Shown here piece by piece: positions 47,028 through 58,328 of a stretch of DNA of 64,000 nt. How positions within the stretch are numbered: the stretch's first letter is position 1; each line of letters begins with the position of its first letter. Both the position numbers and the translations under genes were made by a program. Under the pieces are notes generated by a model. The model was not told the DNA's origin. It searched no databases and was given only the letters and a program-made list of their open reading frames with translations. The DNA is taken from NCBI GenBank assembly GCA_963713805.1, contig CAVQNF010000027.1:116896-180895 (forward strand). The letters are read 5' to 3'. This DNA is from GAS188 sp963713805 (GTDB lineage: Bacteria; Pseudomonadota; Alphaproteobacteria; Rhizobiales; Beijerinckiaceae).

Positions 47028-48364
47028 TGCGCAAGTCCTCACTTCTTCTCCTGGGCGCGATATTCGGTGCGAGCGCTACGACGCTCGGCCTGGAAACTCG
47101 CTTCCTCGCGAGCGAGCCGGCGCAAGCCGCCTCCGCCGGAGATACCTATCGGCAGCTCAATCTCTTCGGTGACGTGTTCGAGCGGATTCGCTCCGACTAC
47201 GTCGAGAAGCCCGATGACGGAAAGCTCGTCGAAGCCGCCATCAACGGCATGCTCACCTCGCTCGATCCGCATTCGAGCTACATGGACGCGAAGAGCTTCC
47301 GCGACATGCAGGTCAACACCAAGGGCGAGTTCGGCGGCCTCGGCATCGAGGTCACGATGGAAGACGGGCTGATCAAGGTCATCTCGCCGATCGCCGACAC
47401 GCCGGCCGCGCGCGCCGGCATCCTGTCCGGCGACATCATCACGCAGATCGACGGCGATGCGGTGCAAGGCCTCACCTTGAACCAGGCGGTCGACAAGATG
47501 CGCGGCGCGGTCAAGACCTCGGTCAAGCTGACCATCGTGCGCAAGGACCGCAAGGACCCGCTCGAGCTGAAGCTCACGCGCGAGATCATTCAGGTCAAGA
47601 GCGTGAAGTTCCGGCCGGAGGACGATGTCGGCTACATCCAGATCACCCAGTTCAACGAGCAGACGACCGAAAACCTGCGCAATGCTCTCGACAGCCTGAA
47701 GAAGGACATCGGCGACGACAAGCTGAAGGGCTATGTGCTCGATCTTCGCAACGATCCGGGCGGCCTGCTCGATCAGGCGATCGGCGTCTGCGACACCTTC
47801 CTCGACAAGGGCGAGATCGTCTCGACGCGCGGCCGCAACCCTGAGGACACGAAGCGCTGGGATGCGCGCCATAGCGATGTCACCAAGGGCAAGCGGCTCG
47901 TGGTGCTGATCAACGGCGGCTCGGCTTCGGCTTCGGAGATCGTCGCCGGCGCCCTGCAGGACCACAAGCGCGCCACGCTTCTCGGCACGCGCTCCTTCGG
48001 CAAGGGCTCGGTGCAGACCATCATTCCGGTCGGCAACGACGCCGCGATCCGGCTCACCACGGCGCGCTACTACACGCCGGCCGGGCCGCTCGATCCAGGC
48101 GAAGGGCATCGAGCCCGACATCAAGGTGCTCGAGGCGATCCCCGACGAGCTGAAGGGCAAGGACGAGGCGAAGGGCGAGGCGAGCCTGCGCGGGCATCTG
48201 TCGAACGACAAGGGCGAGGATCTGTCGGCGTCGCAGGCCTATGTCGCGACCGATCCTGCGAAGGATACGCAGCTCTCGCGGCGCTCGATCTCTTGCGCGG
48301 CAAGGCGATCACCAAGACCGAGCCCGCGAGCGAGCCGCCGAAGACCGAAACCAAGGAGAACTGA
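47027..48364 (+). CDS. ctpA: C-terminal processing peptidase CtpA, S41 family (two frameshifts)
   Basis: CtpA is a periplasmic serine protease with a PDZ domain that trims cell-wall enzymes and other C-termini. The signal region MRKSSLLLLGAIFGASATTL, PDZ segment EFGGLGIEVTMEDGLIKVIS, catalytic Ser in LINGGSASASEIVAGALQDH and Lys in LLGTRSFGKGSVQTIIP are clear. GGGCC where GGCC is expected near 48085 breaks the frame before SIQAKGIEPDIKVLEAIP. A second break near 48272 precedes ALDLLRGKAITKTEPA. Corrected length is about 445 residues. Overlap with envC implies coupled translation. Confidence 0.93.
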   Translation: MRKSSLLLLGAIFGASATTLGLETRFLASEPAQAASAGDTYRQLNLFGDVFERIRSDYVEKPDDGKLVEAAINGMLTSLDPHSSYMDAKSFRDMQVNTKGEFGGLGIEVTMEDGLIKVISPIADTPAARAGILSGDIITQIDGDAVQGLTLNQAVDKMRGAVKTSVKLTIVRKDRKDPLELKLTREIIQVKSVKFRPEDDVGYIQITQFNEQTTENLRNALDSLKKDIGDDKLKGYVLDLRNDPGGLLDQAIGVCDTFLDKGEIVSTRGRNPEDTKRWDARHSDVTKGKRLVVLINGGSASASEIVAGALQDHKRATLLGTRSFGKGSVQTIIPVGNDAAIRLTTARYYTPAGPLDPGEGHRARHQGARGDPRRAEGQGRGEGRGEPARASVERQGRGSVGVAGLCRDRSCEGYAALAALDLLRGKAITKTEPASEPPKTETKEN

Positions 48365-48624
48365 TCCGAGCTCGGACGCTCGATCTCTCCAGCGCGCCTC
48401 GCGCGCGACGCAAGCCAAGTGAAGCCGGGTCGGATGAAAATCATTCGGCTCGGCTTCTCCTTTTCGAGAAATCCGGCCGAAGATTTCTCCGTCCGGCCTG
48501 AAATATTGCGAAGCCTCCCATTGCCTCAATAGCACCGGCTTTTCGCGGTCACAGGGCGCATCTTTTTGCGCAACCTGCTTCGTCCTCTCACCTGCGCCTC
48601 ATCTCCGCCCGCTCACAATGCCGA
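48365..48624. other. Intergenic region between ctpA and the nepR promoter
   Basis: About 260 bp without a credible gene or strong terminator. Genes often found after ctpA in relatives (polysaccharide deacetylase, rppH) are absent. Confidence 0.4.
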
Positions 48625-48649
48625 GGAACCGCTTAGGCCGCGGCACGTT
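48625..48649 (+). promoter_or_regulatory. Predicted EcfG-dependent promoter of nepR-ecfG
   Basis: GGAAC at 48625-48629 and CGTT at 48646-48649 are separated by 16 bases, the consensus for alphaproteobacterial EcfG-type sigma factors. It lies 55 bp upstream of the nepR ATG. This indicates autoregulation of the general stress response operon. Confidence 0.75.
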
Positions 48650-48703
48650 GCATCCTCACGAGTGGTTTCAGGGCGGTCAGTGGCGGGGGGAGGTCGTTTG
48701 CGA

Positions 48704-48955
48704 ATGAGCGATGAGCGGCAAGTGAAAGGCACGGCAAGGGGAAAGCCGCGGGAGGCACCTCCCGCAGCCGCCCCGTCCGTGACGCAGCGGGGGACCGGCA
48801 AATCGCGCGAACGGCCGGCCCTGGGGCGCTTCGTCGAACTCTACCTGCACGAAGCCTATGCATCGACGCTTCGCGAGGAGGTGCCTCAGCGGTTCGTGGA
48901 GTTGCTCGAGCAGTTGAATGCGAGCCAGGGCGGGGGCGATGGCCGCGCGCGATAA
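48704..48955 (+). CDS. nepR: NepR family anti-sigma factor
   Basis: NepR sequesters the EcfG sigma factor until the phosphorylated response regulator PhyR binds it. The 83-residue protein has an unstructured basic N-terminus (MSDERQVKGTARGKPREAP) and the signature helix pair GRFVELYLHEAYASTLREEV with PQRFVELLEQLN. An upstream ATG in frame at 48566 adds sequence that contains the predicted promoter, so 48704 is chosen. It overlaps ecfG by 17 bp. PhyR and its kinase are not in the window. Confidence 0.92.
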   Translation: MSDERQVKGTARGKPREAPPAAAPSVTQRGTGKSRERPALGRFVELYLHEAYASTLREEVPQRFVELLEQLNASQGGGDGRAR

Positions 48956-49502
48956 GCTCAAGGATGATCTCGTCAGGGCAATACCGAGCTTGCGCGCCTT
49001 CGCGCTTTCGCTTTGCGGGAATCCCGAGCGCGCCGATGATCTGGTGCAGGAAACCCTGATGAAGGCGTGGGCGAATCTCGCGAGCTTCGTTGAAGGCACG
49101 AATCTCTCCGCTTGGCTGTTCACCATCCTGCGCAACGCCTTCTATTCGGATTTTCGCAAGCGGCGCCGGGAGATCGAGGATGCCGACGGGCAGATGGCGG
49201 GGCGGCTCGCCAGCATGCCGGCCCAGAACGGACACATGGATCTCCAGGACTTTCGGGCGGCGCTCATGCAGCTTCCGCTCAGCCAGCGGGAGGTGCTGGT
49301 GCTGATCGGGGGCTCGGGCATGTCCTACGAAGAGGTTGCCGCGATCTGCAATTGTGCGGTGGGCACGGTGAAAAGCCGCGTCAACCGGGCGCGCAACCGT
49401 CTGGCGCAGCTTTTGGCGGTCGACTCGGCCGATGAATTCGGGCCCGACGCGGTCGTCCAGGCCACGATCGAGACCCCGTTCGCGACGAGCCGCAATCCCT
49501 GA
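48939..49502 (+). CDS. ecfG: RNA polymerase sigma factor EcfG (general stress response)
   Basis: This 187-residue ECF sigma factor (ECF15 type) directs the general stress regulon in alphaproteobacteria. Region 2 reads LRAFALSLCGNPERADDLVQ and ETLMKAWANLASFVEGTNLS, with AWLFTILRNAFYSDFRKRRR. Region 4 reads LPLSQREVLVLIGGSGMSYE, EVAAICNCAVGTVKSRVNRA. The start MAARDKLKDDL lies inside the end of nepR, giving translational coupling. The frame is intact. Confidence 0.94.
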   Translation: MAARDKLKDDLVRAIPSLRAFALSLCGNPERADDLVQETLMKAWANLASFVEGTNLSAWLFTILRNAFYSDFRKRRREIEDADGQMAGRLASMPAQNGHMDLQDFRAALMQLPLSQREVLVLIGGSGMSYEEVAAICNCAVGTVKSRVNRARNRLAQLLAVDSADEFGPDAVVQATIETPFATSRNP

Positions 49503-49641
49503 TCCGGGCCGTGGGTCCGCAAAGCTTCGAGCGGCACGGAACTTCCTGCCTTCCCCGATTGCGCACCCGGCGCAAGAGATTATCCTGAAGCTCCCTTCAC
49601 AGTCGCAGGGCCTTTCGATGCTCGAAAAAGCGGGCGCGACG

Positions 49642-50817
49642 ATGACGCAGAAGTCGCAGCCGGGCTTTGCCCTCGCCGAGGAACAGCTCGCGCTTGCCGA
49701 GCTTGCTCGTGATTTTGCGCGCGAGCAGCTTTCTCCGCACGCCGTGGAATGGGACGAGACGAAGCATTTTCCGACCGACGTGCTGCGTCAGGCCGCGGGG
49801 CTCGGCATGGGCGGCATCTACATCGCCGAGGACGTCGGGGGCGCCGGGCTCTCGCGCCTCGATGCCGCACTCATCTTCGAGGCGCTGGCGACCGGCTGCC
49901 CCTCGATCGCCGCCTATATCTCGATCCACAACATGGCGTCCTGGATGATCGATCGCTTCGGCTCACCGGCACAACGCCAGCGCTTCCTGCCGCGCCTCGT
50001 GACCATGGAGCATCTGTCGAGCTACTGCCTCACCGAGCCGGGCGCGGGTTCGGACGCGGCGGCGCTCAAGGCCCGTGCCCGGCGCGACGGCGGCGCCTAT
50101 GTGCTCGATGGTGTGAAGCAGTTCATCTCGGGCGCCGGCGCCTCGGATATCTACGTGGTGATGGCGCGCACGGGTGCGCAGGGCTCGTCCGGCATCTCGA
50201 CCTTCATCGTCGAGAAAGGCACGCCCGGCCTCTCCTTCGGCGCGAATGAACGCAAGATGGGCTGGAACGCCCAGCCGACCCGCCAGGTGGTTTTGGAGAA
50301 CTGCCGTGTGCCCGCCGAGAATCGGCTGGGCGAAGAGGGTATGGGCTTCAAGATCGCCATGGCCGGGCTCGACGGAGGCCGGGTCAACATTGCCGCGTGC
50401 TCGATCGGCGGTGCCCAAGGCGCGCTGGACAAGGCGCTCGCCTATATGGCCGAGCGCAAGGCTTTCGGCAAAAGGCTGCAAGAGTTCCAGGCGCTGCAAT
50501 TTCGCCTCGCCGACATGGTGACGGAGCTCGAGGCGGCCCGCAGCTTTCTGTGGCGGGCGGCCGCGGCGCTCGATGCCGAGGCCGCCGATGCGACCAGGCT
50601 TTGCGCCATGGCCAAGCGCTTCGGCACCGATGCGGGCTTTGCGGTTGCCAACGAGGCGCTCCAGCTTCTCGGCGGCTACGGCTACCTTGCCGATTACGGC
50701 ATCGAGAAGATCGTGCGCGACCTTCGCGTCCATCAGATTCTCGAAGGCACGAACGAGATCATGCGCGTCATCGTCGCACGCGCCCTGTTGGGCGAGTCCC
50801 CTCCGAAAGACGGCTGA
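49642..50817 (+). CDS. Acyl-CoA dehydrogenase (isobutyryl-CoA dehydrogenase-like)
   Basis: This 391-residue FAD enzyme is intact. Family signatures are LSSYCLTEPGAGSDAAALKA, YVLDGVKQFISGAGASDIYV, MAERKAFGKRLQEFQALQFR and LLGGYGYLADYGIEKIVRDL, with the probable catalytic Glu in HQILEGTNEIMRVI. Similarity is to short/branched-chain dehydrogenases of valine degradation. The frame extends upstream to 49432, but MTQKSQPGFALAEEQ (49642), or the ATG eight codons before it at 49618, is the plausible start. No mmsA or mmsB gene is adjacent. Confidence 0.9.
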   Translation: MTQKSQPGFALAEEQLALAELARDFAREQLSPHAVEWDETKHFPTDVLRQAAGLGMGGIYIAEDVGGAGLSRLDAALIFEALATGCPSIAAYISIHNMASWMIDRFGSPAQRQRFLPRLVTMEHLSSYCLTEPGAGSDAAALKARARRDGGAYVLDGVKQFISGAGASDIYVVMARTGAQGSSGISTFIVEKGTPGLSFGANERKMGWNAQPTRQVVLENCRVPAENRLGEEGMGFKIAMAGLDGGRVNIAACSIGGAQGALDKALAYMAERKAFGKRLQEFQALQFRLADMVTELEAARSFLWRAAAALDAEAADATRLCAMAKRFGTDAGFAVANEALQLLGGYGYLADYGIEKIVRDLRVHQILEGTNEIMRVIVARALLGESPPKDG

Positions 50818-50992
50818 AGCTGCGGCCGGGAAGCCGAAGGAATGACCGAGGATCCACCCTTGCGACGACGAAGGAAAGCGGTCATCGGCTGCGTCTCATG
50901 AGGCACATAGGGCGGCGCGCCCTCCTCACGCGCCCCTCCTCGGCAGATTTCATCCTTCGCTTGTTCGCTGTAGCATCGGGCCTTCGCACGCC

Positions 50993-52168
50993 ATGTTCAT
51001 TTCCTTTTTCACGGCTCTCAAGGATGCGCAGGTGCCGGTCACCTTGCGCGAATATCTGACCTTGATGGAAGCGCTCGACCGGGACCTTGCCGGCACTTCC
51101 GTCGAGGATTTCTACTATCTCGCGCGGACGAGCCTCGTGAAGGACGAGCGCAACCTCGACAGATTCGATCGCGTCTTCGGGGCGATCTTCAAAGGGCAGG
51201 AAAGCCTCTCGCAGGCGCTCGACGGAGCGGAAATCCCCGCCGATTGGCTGAAGAAGCTCGCGGAGAAATATCTCAGCGAGGAAGAGCGGCAAAAGCTCGA
51301 GGCGCTCGGCTGGCAAAAGCTGATGGAGACCTTGCGCGAGCGCTTGCGTGAGCAGAAAGGCCGCCACCAGGGCGGCTCCAAATGGATCGGTACCGCGGGG
51401 ACTTCGCCTTTCGGCGCCTATGGCTACAATCCTGAAGGCATCCGCATCGGTCAGGAGGGAAACCGCAATTTCCGCGCCGTCAAGGTATGGGACAAGCGCG
51501 AATTCAAGGATTTGGACGGCGAGGTCGAGCTCGGAACGCGCAACATCAAGATCGCGCTGCGCCGCCTGCGCAAATTCGCGAGGACGGGCGCGGCTGAGGA
51601 GCTCGATCTCGACACGACCATCCGGGGAACGGCCGAGAAGGGCTATCTCGACATCCGGCTGCGTCCGGAGCGGCGCAATGCCGTCAAGGTGCTTCTGTTC
51701 TTCGATATTGGGGGCTCGATGGATTGGCACATCAAGCTCGTCGAGGAGCTGTTTTCGGCGGCCAAGACCGAGTTCAAGCACATGGAGCATTTCTACTTTC
51801 ACAACTGCCTCTATGAGAATGTGTGGAAGCAGAACCGGCGCCGGCACACGGATCGTACCTCGACCTTCGACGTGCTTCATACCTATCCGCATGACTACAA
51901 AGTGATTTTCGTTGGGGATGCCTCGATGTCCCCCTACGAGATCGCCATGCCGGGGGGCTCGGTCGAGCATATGAACGAGGAGCCCGGACAAGCCTGGCTC
52001 GAGCGGTTCACGCGCAACTATCCGCACGCGATCTGGCTCAATCCGATCCCCCGGGCGCAATGGGGCTACACCCATTCGATCGGGATGATCGCCAGCCTGT
52101 TCGCGGGCCGCATGTTCCCGCTCACGCTCGAAGGCCTCGAGGCAGCCATGCGCGAGCTCGTGCGCTGA
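50993..52168 (+). CDS. CoxE-like vWA domain protein
   Basis: This 391-residue cytoplasmic protein belongs to the CoxE/DUF-vWA family. The N-terminal helical part (MFISFFTALKDAQVPVTLRE, RTSLVKDERNLDRFDRVFGA) precedes a vWA domain with KVLLFFDIGGSMDWHIKLVE, where DIGGS stands in place of the usual DxSxS metal site; TFDVLHTYPHDYKVIFVGDA follows. These proteins usually act with a MoxR-type AAA+ ATPase, often encoded immediately upstream, but here the upstream gene is an acyl-CoA dehydrogenase. Target unknown. The frame is intact. gyrB follows 290 bp later. Confidence 0.88.
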   Translation: MFISFFTALKDAQVPVTLREYLTLMEALDRDLAGTSVEDFYYLARTSLVKDERNLDRFDRVFGAIFKGQESLSQALDGAEIPADWLKKLAEKYLSEEERQKLEALGWQKLMETLRERLREQKGRHQGGSKWIGTAGTSPFGAYGYNPEGIRIGQEGNRNFRAVKVWDKREFKDLDGEVELGTRNIKIALRRLRKFARTGAAEELDLDTTIRGTAEKGYLDIRLRPERRNAVKVLLFFDIGGSMDWHIKLVEELFSAAKTEFKHMEHFYFHNCLYENVWKQNRRRHTDRTSTFDVLHTYPHDYKVIFVGDASMSPYEIAMPGGSVEHMNEEPGQAWLERFTRNYPHAIWLNPIPRAQWGYTHSIGMIASLFAGRMFPLTLEGLEAAMRELVR

Positions 52169-52456
52169 GCACGAACCCGCGGTTGTGCTCCCGCTCGTCG
52201 GATAACGGCAAGGCTCTTGCTTGCCGGCCCGCCGCGGCAACGCGGCGGGCCTTCCCGATCGTTGATTTCGCCTTGATTCACGGTGCTGGATCCGCGTTTC
52301 GGGCAGCGCGCTGCGCAGCGGGAATTTCCTTGAGAATTCGGTTGCGAATCTCGGGTTTCGGCCTCCAAAAAGCCGTGCGGAATCACTATATTTACGGCTA
52401 AGTTCCAGCCCGCGAATCACCGCGGGACATCGCTGTCACGCCCTTCTCCCGGAAAC
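52169..52456. other. Intergenic region upstream of gyrB
   Basis: This stretch of 288 bp has no gene. It includes the imperfect GC-rich symmetry GCCCGCCGCGGCAACGCGGC near 52230 and a lower-GC segment near 52375-52400, the likely gyrB promoter area. Confidence 0.4.
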
Positions 52457-54927
<2,471 letters not shown>

Positions 54928-55123
54928 GGCGTCAGCGCCAGCCTTGTTCTCCGCCAGGGCCAGATCTATGGCCGCGTGCCCTTGGCGCTTGTCGGCTCGG
55001 TGAGCTGGAGATCGCATCTCCGAGGAGGGGCGACCCTCCGCCCTTGCGGATCGGGCGCTCTGCGGCCATATTAGGTCAGCCTGCGCGTGATGCCGCGCCG
55101 GCCTTGATAGAAAAGAGGTTTCC

Positions 55124-55872
55124 CATGTCGTTCTTTGATGGCAACGCACGCTCCCCGTGAGCGCAGGCGTTTCGCGGGTCGGCACCGCTCAATACGACGC
55201 CGGTTTGCGGGCCTATATGCTCGGCATCTACAATCACATGACGCTCGGTCTTGCGATCTCCGCGGTGGTGGCGCTCGGCGCCTTCATGCTGGCGAGGTCG
55301 AACCCGAGTGTCGCCTACGCGCTTTACGTGCAGCCCGCTGAAGTGGCTCATCATGCTGGCCCCGCTCGGCTTCGTGATGTTCATGAGCTTCCGCTTCGAT
55401 CGGGTGAGCTATCAGACGTTGCTCGGCACCTTCTGGGCTTTCGCGGCGGTCATGGGGCTTTCGCTCTCGACCTGGTTCCTGGTGTTCAAGATCGGCTCGA
55501 TCGCGCAGGTGTTTTTCGTGACCGCGGCGGCTTTCGGCGGCTTGAGCCTTTACGGCTACACCACCCGCAGAGAGCCTCTCGGGGATGGGCTCGTTCATGG
55601 CGATGGGCCTGATCGGCCTGATCGTCGCGATGCTGATCAACGTCTTCGTGCAGTCGAGCGCCTTCCAGCTCGCGCTCAACATCCTCGGCGTCGTGATCTT
55701 CGCGGGGCTCACGGCCTGGGACACGCAGCGCCTCAAGGACAGCTACGACCAGGTGGCCCATGACGGGACGTTGATGGCCAAATACTCGCTCATGGGCGCG
55801 CTCACGCTCTATCTGAATTTCATCAACCTGTTCCAGTTCCTGCTCTCCATCATGGGCAACCGGAACAACTGA
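55124..55872 (+). CDS. Bax inhibitor-1 / YccA family membrane protein (frameshifted)
   Basis: A seven-helix inner-membrane protein of about 250 residues. It starts MSFFDGNARSP; a missing base near 55155 leads to VSAGVSRVGTAQYDAGLRAY, then MLGIYNHMTLGLAISAVVAL. Further breaks near 55330 and 55575 lead to APLGFVMFMSFRFDRVSYQT, then GLIGLIVAMLINVFVQSSAF, and the ending LTLYLNFINLFQFLLSIMG, which carries the family signature. Members affect calcium leak or membrane protein quality control in other bacteria. A strong terminator follows. Confidence 0.88.
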
Positions 55873-55893
55873 GCCCCCTCGCTTCACTTCGAC

Positions 55894-55928
55894 AAAACCC
55901 CTCCGCGCTTCGCACGGAGGGGTTTTTG
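55894..55928 (+). terminator. Intrinsic terminator after the BI-1 family gene
   Basis: AAAACCCCTCCG and CGGAGGGGTTTTT form a 12-bp stem around a GCGCTTCGCA-like loop, followed by TTTTTGTTT. It lies 20-55 bp after the stop codon. This is the clearest rho-independent terminator in the window. Confidence 0.92.
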
Positions 55929-55932
55929 TTTG

Positions 55933-56090
55933 AGTGAAGAGTGAGAAGTGAAGAGTGAGAAGTGAGGAGAGTGAACGAGGCGCGGCTCATCATCCTCACT
56001 CCTCACTCCTCACCCCTCACCCCTCACCCCTAACTCCTCACTCTCACTCCTCACTCCTCACTCCTCACTCCTCGGGACTCCCCAGGATGA
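55933..56090. repeat. Heptamer repeat locus 3 (GAGTGAG / CACTCCT)
   Basis: A purine arm at about 55933-55975 (GAGTGAAGAGTGAGAAGTGA repeated) is followed after 25 bp by a long pyrimidine arm at about 55999-56078 made of ACTCCTC and ACCCCTC heptamers. The arms can pair over tens of bases. Confidence 0.85.
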
Positions 56091-56150
56091 GGGCAGTGTC
56101 GTTTGCACCGCAAATCTGATATCCGCATGACCGGTTGGAGGGCTTTTGAA

Positions 56151-57134
56151 ATGAAACGGCGTGAGTTCTTGAAGCTTGCAGGTGGCGCGGTGGGCATGGG
56201 GCCGCTTTCCGCGCGCGCACAACAATCGGCCATGCCGGTGATCGGATTTCTTAGCAGCAGATTCCCCGATGAATTTGCCGGGGTTGCCTCTGCATTCCGC
56301 CAAGGTCTGGCCGAGACCGGCTATGTGGCAGGTCAAAATATAGCGATCGAATACCGTTGGGCCGAAGGTCACTATGACCGGTTGCCCACGCTTGCTGCCG
56401 AGCTCGTAAGCCAACACGTGTCCGCGATCTTGGCTGCGGGTGGTCCTCCCGCGGCCTTCGCAGCCAAGGCTGCGACAACGACTATACCGGTCGTCTTTTC
56501 CGCCGCCCCCGATCCTGTTCGCCTCGGCCTTGTCGCGAGTCTCAGCCGGCCGGGCGGCAACGTCACGGGCATGGGTGTTTTTACCGCGACCCTTGGGGCA
56601 AAAGGCATCGAACTCCTGAAGCAATTGGTGCCGACGGCCTCGCAGATGGCTTACCTGGTAAATCCTTCCAATCCGAGCGCGGAAATCGAGGCGAATGAAG
56701 TTCTCGGCGAGGCGAAGGCTATTGGGATCGCGCTGCAAGTGTTCAAAGCCAGCACCGACGATGAACTGGACGCGGCCTTCGAGGCAATGGGCACACTACG
56801 CGCTGAGGGGCTTGCGGTCGCGGGCGAATCGTTCTTCGACAGCCGGCGCGAAAAGATTGTCGCACTGGCCGCACGCTTCAAGATTCCGACAGCCTATGCG
56901 TGGCGCGAAAACGTCGCTCTCGGCGGTCTGCTCAGCTACGGAACCAGCCTGACCGACTCCTATCGCCGGGCGGGTATCTATACCGGCCGAGTTCTCAAGG
57001 GTGAAAAGCCTTCCGATCTGCCGGTGATGCAGCCGACAAGGTTCGAGCTTACGATCAACCTCAAAACCGCCACGACGCTCGGCGTTACCGTGCCGCCAAC
57101 CCTGCTGGCCCTGGCTAACGAGGTCATCGAGTAG
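56151..57134 (+). CDS. ABC transporter substrate-binding protein (ABC_sub_bind type) with Tat signal
   Basis: This 327-residue protein has a twin-arginine-type leader (MKRREFLKLAGGAVGMGPLS, cleavage near ARAQQ) and a two-lobed periplasmic fold: VIGFLSSRFPDEFAGVASAF, QGLAETGYVAGQNIAIEYRW, AEGHYDRLPTLAAELV and the end LGVTVPPTLLALANEVIE. This family is greatly expanded and usually orphaned in Bradyrhizobium-like bacteria, and ligands are rarely known. The upstream in-frame ATGs (56103, 56127) are not needed for the leader. No permease or ATPase is adjacent. The gene is flanked on both sides by heptamer repeats, has no frameshift and is lower in GC than its neighbours. Confidence 0.9.
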   Translation: MKRREFLKLAGGAVGMGPLSARAQQSAMPVIGFLSSRFPDEFAGVASAFRQGLAETGYVAGQNIAIEYRWAEGHYDRLPTLAAELVSQHVSAILAAGGPPAAFAAKAATTTIPVVFSAAPDPVRLGLVASLSRPGGNVTGMGVFTATLGAKGIELLKQLVPTASQMAYLVNPSNPSAEIEANEVLGEAKAIGIALQVFKASTDDELDAAFEAMGTLRAEGLAVAGESFFDSRREKIVALAARFKIPTAYAWRENVALGGLLSYGTSLTDSYRRAGIYTGRVLKGEKPSDLPVMQPTRFELTINLKTATTLGVTVPPTLLALANEVIE

Positions 57135-57190
57135 AGCGCAACCGGCCTGTTGGATCGAATCATTGTCAGCCATCCGACGGGCCACATGGA

Positions 57191-57304
57191 TCGAGACGCG
57201 CGGCGTTGCCGCGCTCCTCACCATGAGGGTTAAGACCCATCCTGAGGAGCCGCGCTTGCGCGCGGTGAACCTCCTCACTCCTCACCCCTCACTCTTCACT
57301 CCCC
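57191..57304. repeat. REP-like element plus heptamer repeat locus 4
   Basis: 57191-57266 holds hairpins GCGCGGCGTTGCCGCGC and CCGCGCTTGCGCGCGG with CATCCTGAGGAG between, the form of a common Bradyrhizobiaceae intergenic element. 57271-57304 is CTCCTCACTCCTCACCCCTC and related heptamers. On the minus strand this tract supplies the TGA stop of moeB. Confidence 0.75.
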
Positions 57305-58079
57305 ACGATTCACCCCGTTCAACGGGTTGTGCTCGTCCCAATCGTAAGCGAGCGTCTCGAAACGCATCGAGCGCGCGTCGATCATCAGCAGGCGCCCCAC
57401 GAGCCCCTCGCCGAAGCCGGTGAGCTCGCGGATCACTTCGACCGCCATGAGCGAGCCGACGACGCCGGCGAGCGCGCCGAGCACGCCGGCCTCCGCGCAG
57501 GCCGGCACGGCGCCCGGCGGAGGCGGCGCCGGAAACAGGCATCGATAGGTCGGGTTCCTCGCGCCGTCCGGGCGGCGCTCATGGGCTCGGATCGTGGTCA
57601 GCGAGCCATCGAAGACGCCGAGCGCCGCCGTGACCAGCGGCCTCGCCTCGTGAAAGCAGGCATCGGAGACCGCATAACGCGTGTCGAAATTATCCGAGCC
57701 GTCGGCGACGACGTCGTAGCGTTCGACGAGCGAGCGTGCATTCGCCGCCGTCAGCCTCAGCGCATGCGGCTCGAAACCCACATGCGGATTGAGGCGCTCG
57801 ATGGCTTGCGCCACGCTTTTCGTCTTTCGCTCCCCGATATTCCCGGTTGCGTGGATCACCTGGCGCTGCAGGTTGGACAGCGAGACGACATCATCGTCGA
57901 CGAGCCCGATCGGTGCCGACGCCCGCGGCCGCGAGGTATTGGATGAGCGGGGAACCGAGGCCGCCGGCGCCGACGACCAGCACGCGCGCGGCGTTGAGCT
58001 TCGCCTGGCCGGGGCCGCCGATCTCGCGCAGCACGAGGTGGCGAGCGTAGCGCTCGATCTCGGGACGGGAGAGCGTCAT
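57296..58079 (-). CDS. moeB: Molybdopterin-synthase adenylyltransferase MoeB/ThiF-like (frameshifted)
   Basis: MoeB adenylates the C-terminal Gly-Gly of MoaD in molybdopterin synthesis. The N-terminus SRPEIERYARHLVLREIGGP and nucleotide loop VLVVGAGGLGSPLIQYLAA run to about 57905. An extra G in ACCGATCGGG shifts the rest: IERLNPHVGFEPHALRLTAA, DVVADGSDNFDTRYAVSDAC, then YRCLFPAPPPP and CAEAGVLGALAGVVGSLMAV. Corrected length is about 260 residues. Its ATG overlaps the moaD stop (ATGA), so the substrate and its activating enzyme are co-translated. Confidence 0.9.
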
Positions 58080-58328
58080 CCTCCCGTCATCGGCGGGAAG
58101 AAGGCGATCTCACGCGCGCCCGCGATCGACGCCTCGGGCCTGCACATGGCGCCGGTCGATGGCGGCGCGCACCACGCCCTCGTGCTCGAAGGCGTAAGCG
58201 TATTCCTCGCCTCGCCCCTTCAGCCAGGCGACGAGATCGCCGATCGTCGCGACATGGGGCGGCAGCTCGATCTCCTCCTCGGCCTTGCCGACCCTTTCGC
58301 GCACCCAGGCGAAATAGGAGAGCTTCAC
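58076..58328 (-). CDS. moaD: Molybdopterin synthase sulfur-carrier subunit MoaD (frameshifted)
   Basis: MoaD carries sulfur as a thiocarboxylate on its C-terminal glycine for molybdopterin synthase. The frame starts with GTG at 58328: KLSYFAWVRERVGKAEEEIE, then GDLVAWLKGRGEEYAYAFE. Near 58140 a shift leads to the conserved end AGAREIAFFPPMTGG, with the terminal Gly-Gly. Length is about 83 residues. The start overlaps the pgsA stop (GTGA) and the stop overlaps moeB, giving one translationally coupled set. moaE, the usual next gene, is absent here. Confidence 0.88.

Noticed and set aside
50882..52420. A 512-codon minus-strand frame opposite the CoxE-like gene
   Set aside because: It lacks recognisable motifs, and the plus strand carries a complete vWA-family protein.
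55933..56090. The heptamer tract as a CRISPR array
   Set aside because: Units are 6-7 bp in direct tandem without spacers, and no cas genes are present.
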